A stretch of DNA of 64,000 nt from Streptomyces neyagawaensis (GCF_023516595.1 NZ_JAMGBG010000010.1:186001-250000), one strand, 5' to 3'; numbered from the stretch's first letter, positions 15,988 to 24,800 are shown. The notes: generated by a model not told the origin, from the sequence alone. A program made the numbers and translations.

Positions 15988-17004
15988 ATGCGCATCGGAC
16001 TTATCGGAGCGGGTCGAATCGGGACGATTCACGCGACCACGCTCAGCCGTCATCGCGACGTCGGCTCCCTGATCATCACGGACGTCGACACGGCTCGGGC
16101 CCATGACCTCGCGGACCGCCTGGGCGAGACGGTCGCACCCGGAGTGGACGAGATCTTCACCTGGGGCGTGGACGCCGTGGTGATAACGGCCGCCACGTCG
16201 GCCCACGGCGAACTGATCGGTCGGGCAGCACGCTCGGGGCTCCCGGTGTTCTGCGAGAAACCCATCGCCGTGGACATGCAGGGCACCTTAAACGCGCTCG
16301 CCGAGGTCGACGCCGCCGGAACCGTGCTGCAGATGGGCTTCCAGCGACGCTTCGACTCCGGCTACGTCACCGCCCGTGAGGCCGTGCGCTCGGGCCGGCT
16401 GGGGCGGTTGCACACCGTGCGGGCACTGAGCGCGGACCAGGCGCCGCCGCCCGCCGGGTACCTGGCGGTCTCCGGGGGCATCTTCCGGGACTGCATGATC
16501 CACGACCTGGACGCCGTGCGCTGGGTGACGGGGCGCGAGGTCGTCACCGTGTACGCCACGGGGTCGGACGCCGGGAACCCGGTGTTCCGGGAGGCGCATG
16601 CCTTCGACTGCGCCACGGCAGCCGCCGTGCTGACGCTGGAGGACGGCACCCTCGTCACGGCGACGGCGGCGCGGGTGAACGGGGCGGGCTACGACGTCCG
16701 CATGGAGCTGGCCGGTGAGCTGGACACCGTGGTGGTCGGGCTGGACGACCGTACGCCGGTCGCGTCCACCGAGCCGGCCGGGCCGCCGCCCGCCGACAAG
16801 CCGTGGACCGGTTTCCTGGAGCGTTTCGCCGCCGCGTACGAGGCCGAGGTCGCCGCGTTCGTCGAGGTGGTGCGCGGCGAGCGGGCCAACCCCTGCGACG
16901 GCCGTGAGGCGCTGCAGGCGTTGCGCGTCGCCGAGGCCTGCGAGGTGTCCCGCCGGGAGCACCGGCCGGTGAGCCTCGGCGAGATCCCGGGCGGCCGCGA
17001 CTGA
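15988..17004 (+). CDS. Gfo/Idh/MocA-family NAD(P)-dependent oxidoreductase (inositol-dehydrogenase-like)
   Basis: A 338-residue dehydrogenase. The Rossmann motif GAGRIGTIH is at residues 6-14, the EKP motif (CEKPIAVD) with its catalytic Lys is near residues 91-98, and the DCMIHDLDAVRW segment carries the conserved Asp and His of the substrate site. Members oxidise myo-inositol, sugars or sugar acids. ATG 15988 is preferred to an in-frame TTG nine bases upstream because the Rossmann strand starts immediately. It is divergent from a GntR regulator with a palindromic operator between, so expression is probably substrate-induced. Confidence 0.88.
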   Translation: MRIGLIGAGRIGTIHATTLSRHRDVGSLIITDVDTARAHDLADRLGETVAPGVDEIFTWGVDAVVITAATSAHGELIGRAARSGLPVFCEKPIAVDMQGTLNALAEVDAAGTVLQMGFQRRFDSGYVTAREAVRSGRLGRLHTVRALSADQAPPPAGYLAVSGGIFRDCMIHDLDAVRWVTGREVVTVYATGSDAGNPVFREAHAFDCATAAAVLTLEDGTLVTATAARVNGAGYDVRMELAGELDTVVVGLDDRTPVASTEPAGPPPADKPWTGFLERFAAAYEAEVAAFVEVVRGERANPCDGREALQALRVAEACEVSRREHRPVSLGEIPGGRD

Positions 17005-17046
17005 GCCGCCCGACGGCCGTACCGCCGGGGTTTCCGAGCGCCCGGG

Positions 17047-17547
17047 TCACACGAGCAGCCGTACCGCCGGGGTCTCCGTGTCGGTGGCCAGGATCTGGTC
17101 GCAGTCGCCGCAGCGGAGGTCCCACGGGCGGCTCACATTGGTCTGGATGCTGGGCTTGCCTGACTCCCTGGTCTCGTGGCAGTAGTAGCCGAGGTGCAGT
17201 CGCACCCAGGGGTGGCTGGTCGGGGCCGCGGAGCGGCGGCCGTCACGGCCGTCCTCGAAGGGCGCCCACCAGAAGTCGACCAGGATCCGCACCCCGAGCC
17301 GTTCGTCGCCGGAGGTGCTGTCGAACGCGGCGATGCGGGCCGGCGCGTGATGCCGGCCGAGGCCGCTGCGGGTACCGGAGCACAGGGCCTTCTCCGCGCC
17401 CCGCTCGAAGAGGGTGGTGCGGCCGAGGCGCTCGCAGACGAAGCAGTCCAGGCTGAACTCGACGGTGGGCCCCCAGTACAGCTGATGGCTCTCCTTGCCG
17501 CCCGGCGGCCGGGTGAGGGCCGCGGTGATCTCCGCGGTGCGCAGCAT
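17047..17547 (-). CDS. Conserved hypothetical protein with Cys pairs
   Basis: A 166-residue soluble protein I do not recognise. It has two CxxC pairs (DCFVCERLG near residues 34-42 and CGDC near 145-148), which could form a zinc or disulfide site, and a Trp-rich middle segment (VDFWWAPFEDG). It lies 55 bp downstream of the P450 gene on the same strand, so the two may be co-transcribed, and it converges on the dehydrogenase gene. Confidence 0.65.
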   Translation of the reverse strand: MLRTAEITAALTRPPGGKESHQLYWGPTVEFSLDCFVCERLGRTTLFERGAEKALCSGTRSGLGRHHAPARIAAFDSTSGDERLGVRILVDFWWAPFEDGRDGRRSAAPTSHPWVRLHLGYYCHETRESGKPSIQTNVSRPWDLRCGDCDQILATDTETPAVRLLV

Positions 17548-17602
17548 GGTCGGGTTCTCCTGCGGGGCTCGGGGGCGGCGTGCGCCGGCGGGGTGAGCGT
17601 AC

Positions 17603-18793
17603 TCACCAGCGGACCGGCTGGCTCCGTACGCCGCGTATCAGCATGCCCGGCAGCCAGGGGCCCGGCGGTCCGTCCAGGGCGAGGTCGGGGCAGCGGTCGA
17701 GGAGAGTGCGGAGGGCGACGCGGGCCTCCAGTCGGGCCAGGGGCGCGCCCAGGCAGTAGTGGATGCCGTGCCCGAAGGCGAGGTGGCCCCGGGTGTCGCG
17801 GTGGATGTCGAAGCGGTCGGCGGCGGGGCAGCGGCTGTCGTCGCGATCGGCGGCGGCCAGGCCGACCAGCACGGAATCGCCCACCTCGATGGGTGTGCCG
17901 GCGATGACGAGGGGCTCGGCGGCGAAGCGGAACGTCGCGTTCTCCACGGGGCCCTCGTAGCGCAGGGTCTCCTCCACCACCGCGTCCACCAGGCTCATGT
18001 CGGCCCGTACCTCGGCGAGTTGGCCGGGGTGGGCGAGCAGGGTACGCACGGCGTTGCTGATGAGGTTGACCGTGGTCTCGTGGCCGGCGATGAGCAGGAT
18101 GAAGGCCATGCCGCGCAGCTCGTCCGGCGACAGCCGGTCGCCGTCCTCGTCGGTCGTGCGGATCAGCGCGCTGAGCAGGTCGTCGGCGGGCGGCGAGCAC
18201 CGCTTGTCCTCGATCAACTCGCCCAGGTACGCGGCGAGTCGGACGAAGGCGTCGTACTCGCTCTCCGCGCTGGTGGGGGCCACCGTCTCCGTCGACATCT
18301 CACGGAAGGCGGCACGGTCGAACTCGGGCACGCCGAGCAGTTCGCAGATGACGGTGAGCGGCAGCGGGTAGGCGAAGGACTCCACCAGGTCGGCGCGTCC
18401 GAGCGGCAGCATCGCATCGAGCAGGTCGTCGGTGATCTGCTGGATCCGGGGCCGCAGACGCTCCACGCGGCGGGCGGTGAACTCGCGGGTGATGAGCCCC
18501 CGCAGCCGGGTGTGCTGCGGCGGGTCGGAGACCAGCAGGTACTTGCCGATCAGCTCCTCGTCGAGGAAGGTGACCCCGATCTTCGAGGCGTCCTTCGACA
18601 GCCGGGGGTCGGCGAGCGCCGCCCGCGCCTCCTCGTACCCCACGACCAGCCATGTCTCGTGGTGCGCGTCGTGCCCCGGCAGCCGTACCCGGTGCACCGG
18701 GCCGAGCGCGCGCAGCTCGGCGTACACGGGATACGGGTCCTCGGTGAACCGGGCCCCGTACTCCCCCAGATCGATCACATGCGTGTTCCTCAT
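17603..18793 (-). CDS. Cytochrome P450 (CYP107-like)
   Basis: A 396-residue soluble bacterial P450. The I-helix oxygen-binding motif is AGHETT, the ExxR motif lies in EETLRYEGP, and the haem-thiolate loop is FGHGIHYCLGAPLAR. ATG 18793 is preceded by a strong GAGGGGGG Shine-Dalgarno sequence. No ferredoxin or reductase gene is adjacent, so it must draw electrons from partners elsewhere. The overall pattern is closest, by eye, to CYP107/CYP105-type Streptomyces enzymes; the substrate is unknown. Confidence 0.92.
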   Translation of the reverse strand: MRNTHVIDLGEYGARFTEDPYPVYAELRALGPVHRVRLPGHDAHHETWLVVGYEEARAALADPRLSKDASKIGVTFLDEELIGKYLLVSDPPQHTRLRGLITREFTARRVERLRPRIQQITDDLLDAMLPLGRADLVESFAYPLPLTVICELLGVPEFDRAAFREMSTETVAPTSAESEYDAFVRLAAYLGELIEDKRCSPPADDLLSALIRTTDEDGDRLSPDELRGMAFILLIAGHETTVNLISNAVRTLLAHPGQLAEVRADMSLVDAVVEETLRYEGPVENATFRFAAEPLVIAGTPIEVGDSVLVGLAAADRDDSRCPAADRFDIHRDTRGHLAFGHGIHYCLGAPLARLEARVALRTLLDRCPDLALDGPPGPWLPGMLIRGVRSQPVRW

Positions 18794-18912
18794 GAATCCC
18801 CCCTCACCCGCACAACGCACGGACCCCCGCGCGAGTGCCCGCGCCAGGCACCGGATTCCCCACCCACCGGGCGACGGCCCCTGGTAGGAGCTCCCCGCCC
18901 TGGCGGCCGGAG

Positions 18913-19584
18913 CTAGCGACCGTCCTCCTCCAGCAGGCCGGCGTCGTATGTCAACAGAGCGATCTGCACACGGTTGTTGAGGTCGAGCTTGGCGAGGATG
19001 CGGGAGACGTGGGTCTTGACGGTGGCGACGCTCATGAAGAGTTCGGCGGCGATCTCGGCGTTGGAGGCGCCCCGGCCGACCGCGACGGCGACCTCGCGTT
19101 CCCGGTCGTTGAGGGCGGCGACCCGGGAACGGGCCGTCGTGCGGCGGGTATCGGGGGCGGCGCCCGCGGCGTGCTCCATCAGCTGGCGGGTGACGGCGGG
19201 CGACAGGACGGGATCACCGGCGGCGACCCGGCGTACCGCGTCGACGATCTCGGCGGGCGGGGTGTCCTTCAGCACGAACCCGGCGGCGCCCGCGCGCAGG
19301 GCCCGCAGCACCTGGTCGTCGGCGTGGAAGGTGGTGAGGACGACCACTTGGGGGGCGTCCGGGTGGCGGCGGAGCCGTTCGGTGGCCGAGAGGCCGTCGA
19401 CGGTGGGCATCCGGATGTCCATGAGGACGACGTCGGGGCGGGCGCGGTCGACCAGGGCGTCCACTTCGGCGCCGTCGGCGGCCTCGCCGACGATCTCGAT
19501 GTCGTCGGCGCCGCCCAGCATGAAGGAGAGCCCGGCGCGGACGAGGGGGTCGTCGTCGACGAGGAGCAGTCGGATGGGGGTCAT
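18913..19584 (-). CDS. NarL/LuxR-family two-component response regulator
   Basis: A 223-residue regulator. The receiver domain has the acidic pair in LLVDDDP, phospho-acceptor Asp56 (VVLMDIRMP), a conserved Thr in VVLTTFH and Lys in VLKDTPP. A LuxR-type helix-turn-helix follows (about 150-212; LNDREREVAVAVGRG and SVATVKTHVSRILAKL). No histidine kinase is adjacent; the nearest is 2.5 kb away at 22079-23332 and is of the matching HisKA_3 type. It is divergent from the aldo/keto reductase gene. Confidence 0.93.
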   Translation of the reverse strand: MTPIRLLLVDDDPLVRAGLSFMLGGADDIEIVGEAADGAEVDALVDRARPDVVLMDIRMPTVDGLSATERLRRHPDAPQVVVLTTFHADDQVLRALRAGAAGFVLKDTPPAEIVDAVRRVAAGDPVLSPAVTRQLMEHAAGAAPDTRRTTARSRVAALNDREREVAVAVGRGASNAEIAAELFMSVATVKTHVSRILAKLDLNNRVQIALLTYDAGLLEEDGR

Positions 19585-19708
19585 CGGCCCGCCGTTCGGA
19601 TGTCGGTCATGGCCCTACCGTAATGACGCCGCGTCGCGGACCCCCGCCTTCCGTCGGGTCGACCCGTTAGTGTCGGCCGGTACGGCATTCAACTGACGGA
19701 GGTTGTGG

Positions 19709-20752
19709 GTGCGTTACCGACTCCTGGGCCGGACCGGGCTCCGTGTCTCCGAGCTGTTCCTCGGCGCCATGACGTTCGGCGAGCAGGGCGGGGTGGGGGC
19801 GCCCCGGGCGGAGTGCGCGCGCATCCTCGACGTGTACGCGGAGGCCGGCGGCAATGTGATCGACACGGCCGTCAACTACCGGGGCGGGGAGAGCGAGCGC
19901 ATCGTCGGCGAGCTGCTCAAGGGGCAGCGGGACCGGTTCGTGCTGTCCACGAAGTACACCGTCTCGCGCGACGGCACCGACCCCAACGCGGCGGGCAACC
20001 ACCGCAAGAACCTGGCCCTGTCGCTGGAGACCAGTCTGCGGCGCCTGGAGACCGACTACATCGACCTGTACTGGGTGCACATCTGGGACCGGAACACCCC
20101 TGTCGAGGAGACGATGCGCGCGCTGGACGACGCCGTACGGTCCGGGAAGGTGCTGTACGTCGGGATCTCGGACGCACCGGCATGGGTGGTGGCCCGGGCC
20201 AACACCCTCGCGGAGTGGCGGGGTTGGTCCCCGCTGTCGGCGCTCCAGGTGCCGTACAGCCTGCTCAACCGGGACATCGAGCGTGAGCTGCTTCCGATGG
20301 CGGAGGCGTTCGGGATGTCGGTCGCGGCGTGGAGCCCGCTGCAGAACGGCATCCTGTCCGGCAAGTACACGCGGGCGGGCGGGCCGGCGCCGGGTACGGC
20401 GACCCGGCTGTCCGCGGAGACCATCGGGCGGCGGGAGCGGGCGGTCGCGCAGGCCGTGCAGTCCGCCGCGGACGAGCTCGGTGCCACGCCCGCGCAGGTC
20501 GCCATCGCCTGGACGATGGCGCACTCCCCCGCCGTCCACCCCATCCTGGGCGCCCGCCGGGCCGAACAGCTCACGGACAACCTGGGCGCGGCCCGGCTGG
20601 TCCTGCCGGAGGAGGTCCTGGCCCGTCTGGAGGACACGACCGGCTTCCGTCTCGGTTTCCCCGGCGACTTCATCGACGAGGCGTCGGCCTGGGTGTACGG
20701 CTCGGCGGGGCAACGGGTGGTGCCGCGGGAGTGGGGCCGGGGCGCCCAGTAG
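19709..20752 (+). CDS. Aldo/keto reductase
   Basis: A 347-residue NADPH-dependent reductase of the aldo/keto reductase superfamily, near the voltage-channel-beta/tas-like branch (YRLLGRTGLRVSELFLG start). The catalytic tetrad can be placed: Asp in VIDTAVNY, Tyr a few residues later, Lys in LSTKY and His in LYWVHIWD. GTG 19709 sits six bases after a GGAGG Shine-Dalgarno sequence (19698-19702), better than the in-frame TTG at 19703. It acts in the cytosol on unknown carbonyl substrates, and is followed by a large inverted repeat. Confidence 0.9.
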   Translation: MRYRLLGRTGLRVSELFLGAMTFGEQGGVGAPRAECARILDVYAEAGGNVIDTAVNYRGGESERIVGELLKGQRDRFVLSTKYTVSRDGTDPNAAGNHRKNLALSLETSLRRLETDYIDLYWVHIWDRNTPVEETMRALDDAVRSGKVLYVGISDAPAWVVARANTLAEWRGWSPLSALQVPYSLLNRDIERELLPMAEAFGMSVAAWSPLQNGILSGKYTRAGGPAPGTATRLSAETIGRRERAVAQAVQSAADELGATPAQVAIAWTMAHSPAVHPILGARRAEQLTDNLGAARLVLPEEVLARLEDTTGFRLGFPGDFIDEASAWVYGSAGQRVVPREWGRGAQ

Positions 20753-20981
20753 CTCGGGGGTGCGCGATTCGTTGGCGGGTGCGGGTGGTTCGTGGTTGCT
20801 CGCGCAGTTCCCCGCGCCCCTGGAGGGACGGGCCTGCGGCCCGCCCTCCCCATGAAAAGCACGGGGCGCAGCCCCGGTCGCTTTTCAGGGGCGCGGGGCG
20901 GTGACACATGCGGCTCCGCCGCGTGGGCGCGAACAACCCCCACCCACCCGCACCCGCCGACGAATCGCGCACCCCCGAGCT
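20751..20981. repeat. Large imperfect inverted repeat with nested hairpins between convergent genes
   Basis: Arms at 20751-20788 and 20944-20981 are complementary over 38 bases with one obvious mismatch. Between them lie two more hairpins (a GGGACGGGC/GCCCGCCCTCCC stem near 20823-20850 and a GAAAAGC/GCTTTTC stem near 20853-20886) and a copy of the repeat at 15050. It sits exactly between the convergent aldo/keto reductase and membrane-protein genes, so it can serve as a two-way transcription terminator. Confidence 0.75.
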
Positions 20982-20991
20982 GTCAGGCGCC

Positions 20992-21993
20992 CTACAACCC
21001 CACCCCGTAGCGCACCCGCAACCGGCGAATCTCCCACCACGCCACCGCCGTCACCGACAACGGCCCACCCACCAGCGCGGCGAACCGCACCACCGGCGGC
21101 CCCGGCGGCATCCCGCCCATCGCCAGCCCGATCGCCGCGAGCTCCCACACCAGGACGCCGGTGAGCAGCGCCGGGAGTGCCGCGTGCACGTCGGCGGTGT
21201 TGAAGGCGGTGCGTACGGCGGGGCCGGTCGCGAAGGCGAGGAACAGCAGCATCCACAGCAGCGGCACGAGGAGGGCGAGCGGCACCCAGCGGCCCGCGTC
21301 CGGGCCCATGCGGTGCTTGGCGTAGAGGATCGCGGCGACCATGAGCGGCACCGTGGTGAAACCACCGAAGTACCACAGGGCCGTTCTGCCGGCGGTCCGC
21401 AGCGGGGCGCGCATCGCGCGACGGGCGGCGGGCGAGGAGCGGCGGAAGAGGACCACGACGACGACCGGTGCGCTCAGGAGCAGCAGCCAGGGCGTGATCG
21501 TGATCCGCATCATGAACTGTTCCTGCGCCTGGTCCACGTCCTCCGGTCTGCCGTACACGGCGAGGATCAGCAGGGACATCGCGGTGGCCGTCCACGCCCT
21601 GGTCCGCTGCACCCGTGCCACGCCCGGGTCGAACACGCGGTGGCGGGCCCCGGAGGGGAACAGCCGCCGGGCCCGGCGGCGGGCGGAGCGGGCCAGCGGG
21701 TAGCCCGCCAGCACCCCGACGACCAACGGCCACGCGCAGAGCGCGGCCAGCGCCCACAGGCAGCCGTGCAGCCGGAGTCCGCTCAGGAACTCGCCCAGCG
21801 GCGGCCAGTCGTCCTCGCGCATCCGCTGCCACAGGGAGGGCGGGCGCTGCGGCATGTACGGGTGGGGGAAGGGCGGGCCGTAGGGCGACGGGCCGGGCTG
21901 CGGCGGCACATACGGGCCGGGGTACGGCGACGGGGGCGGTCCTCCGTTCGGCGGCCGGAGCGGCTGGTACGGATCGTGTCCCCCGAAACTCAC
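20992..21993 (-). CDS. Multi-pass membrane protein with Pro/Gly/Tyr-rich N-terminus
   Basis: A 333-residue protein. Residues 1-55 are a disordered Pro/Gly/Tyr-rich segment (repeated PYxP-like units), then about six or seven hydrophobic helices (for example WALAALCAWPLVVGVLAGY and WVPLALLVPLLWMLLFLAF). I do not recognise a functional family. It lies 85 bp downstream of the histidine kinase gene on the same strand; co-transcription could mean a role in the same membrane process, but this is only positional. Confidence 0.78.
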   Translation of the reverse strand: MSFGGHDPYQPLRPPNGGPPPSPYPGPYVPPQPGPSPYGPPFPHPYMPQRPPSLWQRMREDDWPPLGEFLSGLRLHGCLWALAALCAWPLVVGVLAGYPLARSARRRARRLFPSGARHRVFDPGVARVQRTRAWTATAMSLLILAVYGRPEDVDQAQEQFMMRITITPWLLLLSAPVVVVVLFRRSSPAARRAMRAPLRTAGRTALWYFGGFTTVPLMVAAILYAKHRMGPDAGRWVPLALLVPLLWMLLFLAFATGPAVRTAFNTADVHAALPALLTGVLVWELAAIGLAMGGMPPGPPVVRFAALVGGPLSVTAVAWWEIRRLRVRYGVGL

Positions 21994-22078
21994 GCTGCTG
22001 TCCCCTCCGAGGTGCCCGGTGCCGAACGCGTCGACTGGCCATCATGGTCGACTCCCCGGCGGCGCGCACACCCGATTC

Positions 22079-23332
22079 TCAGGCCCAGGGCAGCCAGGCC
22101 CGCACCTCGAAGCCGCCGTCCGCCTCGGGGCCGTGCTCCAGGCGGCCGCCGATGAGGGTCGCCCGCTCGGTCAGGCCGATCAGCCCCTGTCCGGAGCCGG
22201 GGACGGGTGGGACCTCCCCCGGCGGGGCGGGATTGCGGACGCGGACGGTGAGTCCGTCGGTCGGGGCGCCCGAGACCGTGACGGTGACCTCGGCGCCGGG
22301 CGCGTGCTTGCGGGCGTTGGTGAGGCACTCCTGGGCGATGCGGTACGCGGTGCGGCCCACGGAGGCGGGGACGGCGGCGGGGTCGGTGACGTGGCTGTCG
22401 AGGACGACCTTCATGCCGGCCACGCGGGACTCGGCGACGAGTCCGTCCAGCGCGGCGAACGTCGGCTGGGGGCGTCCGGCGTCGTCGGAGTCGCCCGCGC
22501 GCAGCACGCCGATGATCTCCCGCAGGTCCTGGAGCGCCTCGTGGGCGCTCTCCCGGATGACGCCCGCCGCGCGGACGATCTCCGCGCGGGGCGCGTCGGG
22601 CCGGAACTCCAGGGCGCCCGCGTGCACGCTGAGCAGGGTCAGCCGGTGGGCGAGGACGTCGTGCATCTCACGTGCGATGGCCTCCCGGGCCAGGCGCTGC
22701 GCCTTCTCGGCCCGTAGGGCCGCCTCCGTCTCGGCCCGCCGGGCGCGGTCCCGGAAGCTCAGCATCAACTGCCGCTTGGAACGCACGAACATGCCCCAGC
22801 CGACGATGGCGCCGGTGAGCACGGCGGAGAGGAAGACCGCCCAGGGGTAGCTGACGTCGGGGTCGGGGCGCAGCCAGTAGAAGACCGGGTTCAACAGCAC
22901 GGAGACGCCGGCCACTCCGGCCACGTACCGGAAGGGCCGGTGGACGGTGAGGGTGAAGAGGGCGACGAGGCCGGCGCCGCCCGCGGTCGCGGACACGAAG
23001 CAGACCGGGACCATCGCGACGGCGAGCCCGGTCGGCCAGCGGCGGCGCAGCCATACCGCGGCGCAGGCGAGCGCGCCGAGCACCTGGTCGAGCGTGGCGT
23101 AGGCGTCGGGGAGGCCGACTTCCTTGTTCACCGTGTCCAGGGCGAGGAGGCCGATGCCCACCGCGAGCAGGAAGCAGGTGAAGTCGACGACCCAGTCGCG
23201 CGCGGTGCGCCGGGGTCGCCGGTCCGGCCGCCCGCCGCCGGGCTCCTGGGCGGGGTCGAGGACGGCGGACGGCAACAGCCAGCGCCGCCCAGGGAAGGCC
23301 GGTGGTTCGGGCACCGGTCGGTCACCACTCAC
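22079..23332 (-). CDS. Two-component sensor histidine kinase (HisKA_3 / NarX type)
   Basis: A 417-residue membrane kinase. About four or five transmembrane helices span residues 50-185. The dimerisation/phospho-acceptor segment follows with His224 in REMHDVLAHRL, then the ATPase domain with N-box NARKHA and G-box GQGLIGLTERA. Start GTG 23332 is preferred to a TTG nine bases upstream. No response regulator is adjacent; the NarL-type regulator at 18913-19584, on the same strand, is the closest candidate partner. Confidence 0.9.
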   Translation of the reverse strand: MSGDRPVPEPPAFPGRRWLLPSAVLDPAQEPGGGRPDRRPRRTARDWVVDFTCFLLAVGIGLLALDTVNKEVGLPDAYATLDQVLGALACAAVWLRRRWPTGLAVAMVPVCFVSATAGGAGLVALFTLTVHRPFRYVAGVAGVSVLLNPVFYWLRPDPDVSYPWAVFLSAVLTGAIVGWGMFVRSKRQLMLSFRDRARRAETEAALRAEKAQRLAREAIAREMHDVLAHRLTLLSVHAGALEFRPDAPRAEIVRAAGVIRESAHEALQDLREIIGVLRAGDSDDAGRPQPTFAALDGLVAESRVAGMKVVLDSHVTDPAAVPASVGRTAYRIAQECLTNARKHAPGAEVTVTVSGAPTDGLTVRVRNPAPPGEVPPVPGSGQGLIGLTERATLIGGRLEHGPEADGGFEVRAWLPWA

Positions 23333-23511
23333 AGTCGACAAATCTATGCAGAGTCGGCCCCCGTCGACGCCTTTCCGCCGGGGATCGCGACCAAAGTCGT
23401 GACCTCGTCGACTTTCGGTGGCCCGCCGCCGTGCGGATCGGTACCGCGGTCGGCCGGGCAGGGCCCCGCGGCCGATGGGCGGGAGGGGTCCGTGGCGTGA
23501 GGATCCCTGCC

Positions 23512-23715
23512 ATGAAGCAGTTCTTGGAGTTCCTCGGGTTCCTCGCCCTGCTGCAGGGCTCGGGCGGTCTGGTCTACGAGCTCACCGGCAAGCTGCGGTG
23601 GGGGGTGACCCAGCGGTGGGCCGTCCTGGACGGCTACGAGATCTATGTGAGCATCGCGCTGATCGTGCTGGGGCTCGCCCTGTTCGCGGCGGCCGACAGC
23701 CGGAAGGCCGGCTGA
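23512..23715 (+). CDS. Small two-helix membrane protein
   Basis: A 67-residue protein with two hydrophobic segments (FLGFLALLQGSGGLVY near 7-22 and YVSIALIVLGLALFAAA near 46-62) around a short polar loop. I do not recognise it. ATG 23512 is preceded by a GAGGA sequence; an alternative GTG start is at 23497. It is followed at once by a strong terminator hairpin. Confidence 0.6.
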   Translation: MKQFLEFLGFLALLQGSGGLVYELTGKLRWGVTQRWAVLDGYEIYVSIALIVLGLALFAAADSRKAG

Positions 23716-23721
23716 CCCTGG

Positions 23722-23770
23722 CCCGTCGGGCCGTCCGTTCCGGTGGGGGGCGGACGGACGGCCCGACGGG
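23722..23770. terminator. Strong hairpin terminator
   Basis: CCCGTCGGGCCGTCCG (23722-23737) pairs perfectly with 23755-23770: a 16-bp stem with a 17-base loop, seven bases after the stop codon of the small membrane protein. Confidence 0.85.
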
Positions 23771-23782
23771 TGTCCTCGCGGT

Positions 23783-23830
23783 GCTCAGCGGTCGTAGTCG
23801 ATCGGGCCGGCTCAGCGGTCGTAGTCGATC
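23783..23830. repeat. 21-bp direct repeat, possibly a gene-end remnant
   Basis: The 21 bases at 23783-23803 recur at 23810-23830. On the minus strand the second copy closes a frame ending DLIDYDR-stop, preceded by QNQEDCYTADHYASF, which looks like the tail of a truncated gene; I cannot name it. From here to about 24019 I see no gene. Confidence 0.45.
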
Positions 23831-24019
23831 AGGTCGAAGGACGCGTAGTGGTCGGCGGTGTAGCAGTCCTCCTGGTTCTGCTGCGTTCTGCTCGGCGACC
23901 TCACCGGCCGGTAAGCCACCGGCAGTTGCAGCAGGCTCGGATCCGACGGCCACGCCGTGGTCGCGCGCCAGGACCGGCACGGCGCTGCCGAGCACGGGCA
24001 CCGCATCACAGCAGCCATC

Positions 24020-24376
24020 GATCCCAGTCGACGACTCACCGCCGGTTCCTGATCTGGTCGAGGGCCGGTGTCTGGGGCCGACTGCACGAAGCGGTGCTGC
24101 ACCCGGCTCGACGACGTCGGCCTCATCGACGTCACCCGCGTCGTCCTCGACACCGCGCATGTCCGCGCCAAAAGGGGGCGAACACACAGGTCCGGGCCCC
24201 TTGGACCGGGGCAAGCCGGGTTCCAACATGGACATCCTGTCGGACGCGAACGGACTGCCCCACTCGTCGGTGTCTCGGCCGGGAACACCCACCACAGCGA
24301 GGGGCTGAAGCTCATGATCGAGCGGCACATCGGAGTGCGGATCGCCCGCAAGGGCATCGAGTCCAGCGAACGATTA
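24020..24376 (+). pseudogene. IS5-family transposase remnant, 5' piece
   Basis: Frame-jumping translation gives GVWGRLHEAVL, RLDDVGLIDVTRVVLDTAHV, then GPGPLDRGKPGSNMDILSDA, SAGNTHHSEGLKLMIERHIG and RIARKGIESSERL. This is the order of conserved blocks of an IS5-family DDE transposase, including the DTAHVRAKRG and DRGKPGS motifs. At least two frameshifts and a missing N-terminus make it non-functional. The frame stops at 24374-24376 and continues exactly in phase at 26491, so this is the left part of a gene split by the 2.1-kb element described next. Confidence 0.85.
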
Positions 24377-24400
24377 CTGACCTTGAATGCGTGATGTCGT
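24377..24400 (+). repeat. Left terminal inverted repeat of the IS630-type element
   Basis: Begins CTGACCTT and contains GCGTG and TGTCGT. It matches the reverse complement of 26467-26490 at 19 of 24 positions. Confidence 0.75.
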
Positions 24401-24472
24401 CGTAACTGGATAGATGGTTCACCGCGCGGTCGACGACCGGCCGGCAGCCACCGCCGCCCGAGCGTCGAAGAC

Positions 24473-24760
24473 CGAGGCCAGCACCACGCCCTGTTCAAGC
24501 GCCTGCACCGGCGCTGGGAGGACTACCTGCGCCGGGTCCACGACCTGCGGCTGCCGTTCGACAACAACCCGGCCGAACAGGCGATCAGGATGGGAAAACT
24601 GCGGATCAAGGTCTCCGAGTGTCCGCGGACCCTGCAAGGCGCCCAGGACTTCGCCGCGATCCGCACGTACCTCGCCACCGCGGCCCGCCAGGACCAGCCC
24701 ATGCTCGACGTCCTCGTGCAGGCCGTGCGGGGCAGCCCCTGGATGCCCGCCACCACTTGA
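24473..24760 (+). pseudogene. IS66-family transposase C-terminal remnant
   Basis: A 95-codon open stretch ending in TGA at 24758. It carries LFKRLHRRWEDYLRRVHDL, then the hallmark PFDNNPAEQAIRMGKLRIKV and RTLQGAQDFAAIRTYLATAA of the IS66 TnpC C-terminus. Everything before about codon 360 of a normal protein is missing, and no TnpA/TnpB genes accompany it. It is a passive fragment within the larger element. Confidence 0.85.
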
Positions 24761-24800
24761 CCACGCCGGCCCCACCGACCTGCGATCAAGCACGCCCTTC

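Noticed and set aside
17005..17100. Repeated GCCGTACCGCCGGGGT around 17014 and 17061 as a regulatory repeat
   Set aside because: One copy lies within the coding end of the hypothetical gene and the other in a short spacer; with only two copies it could be a chance duplication.
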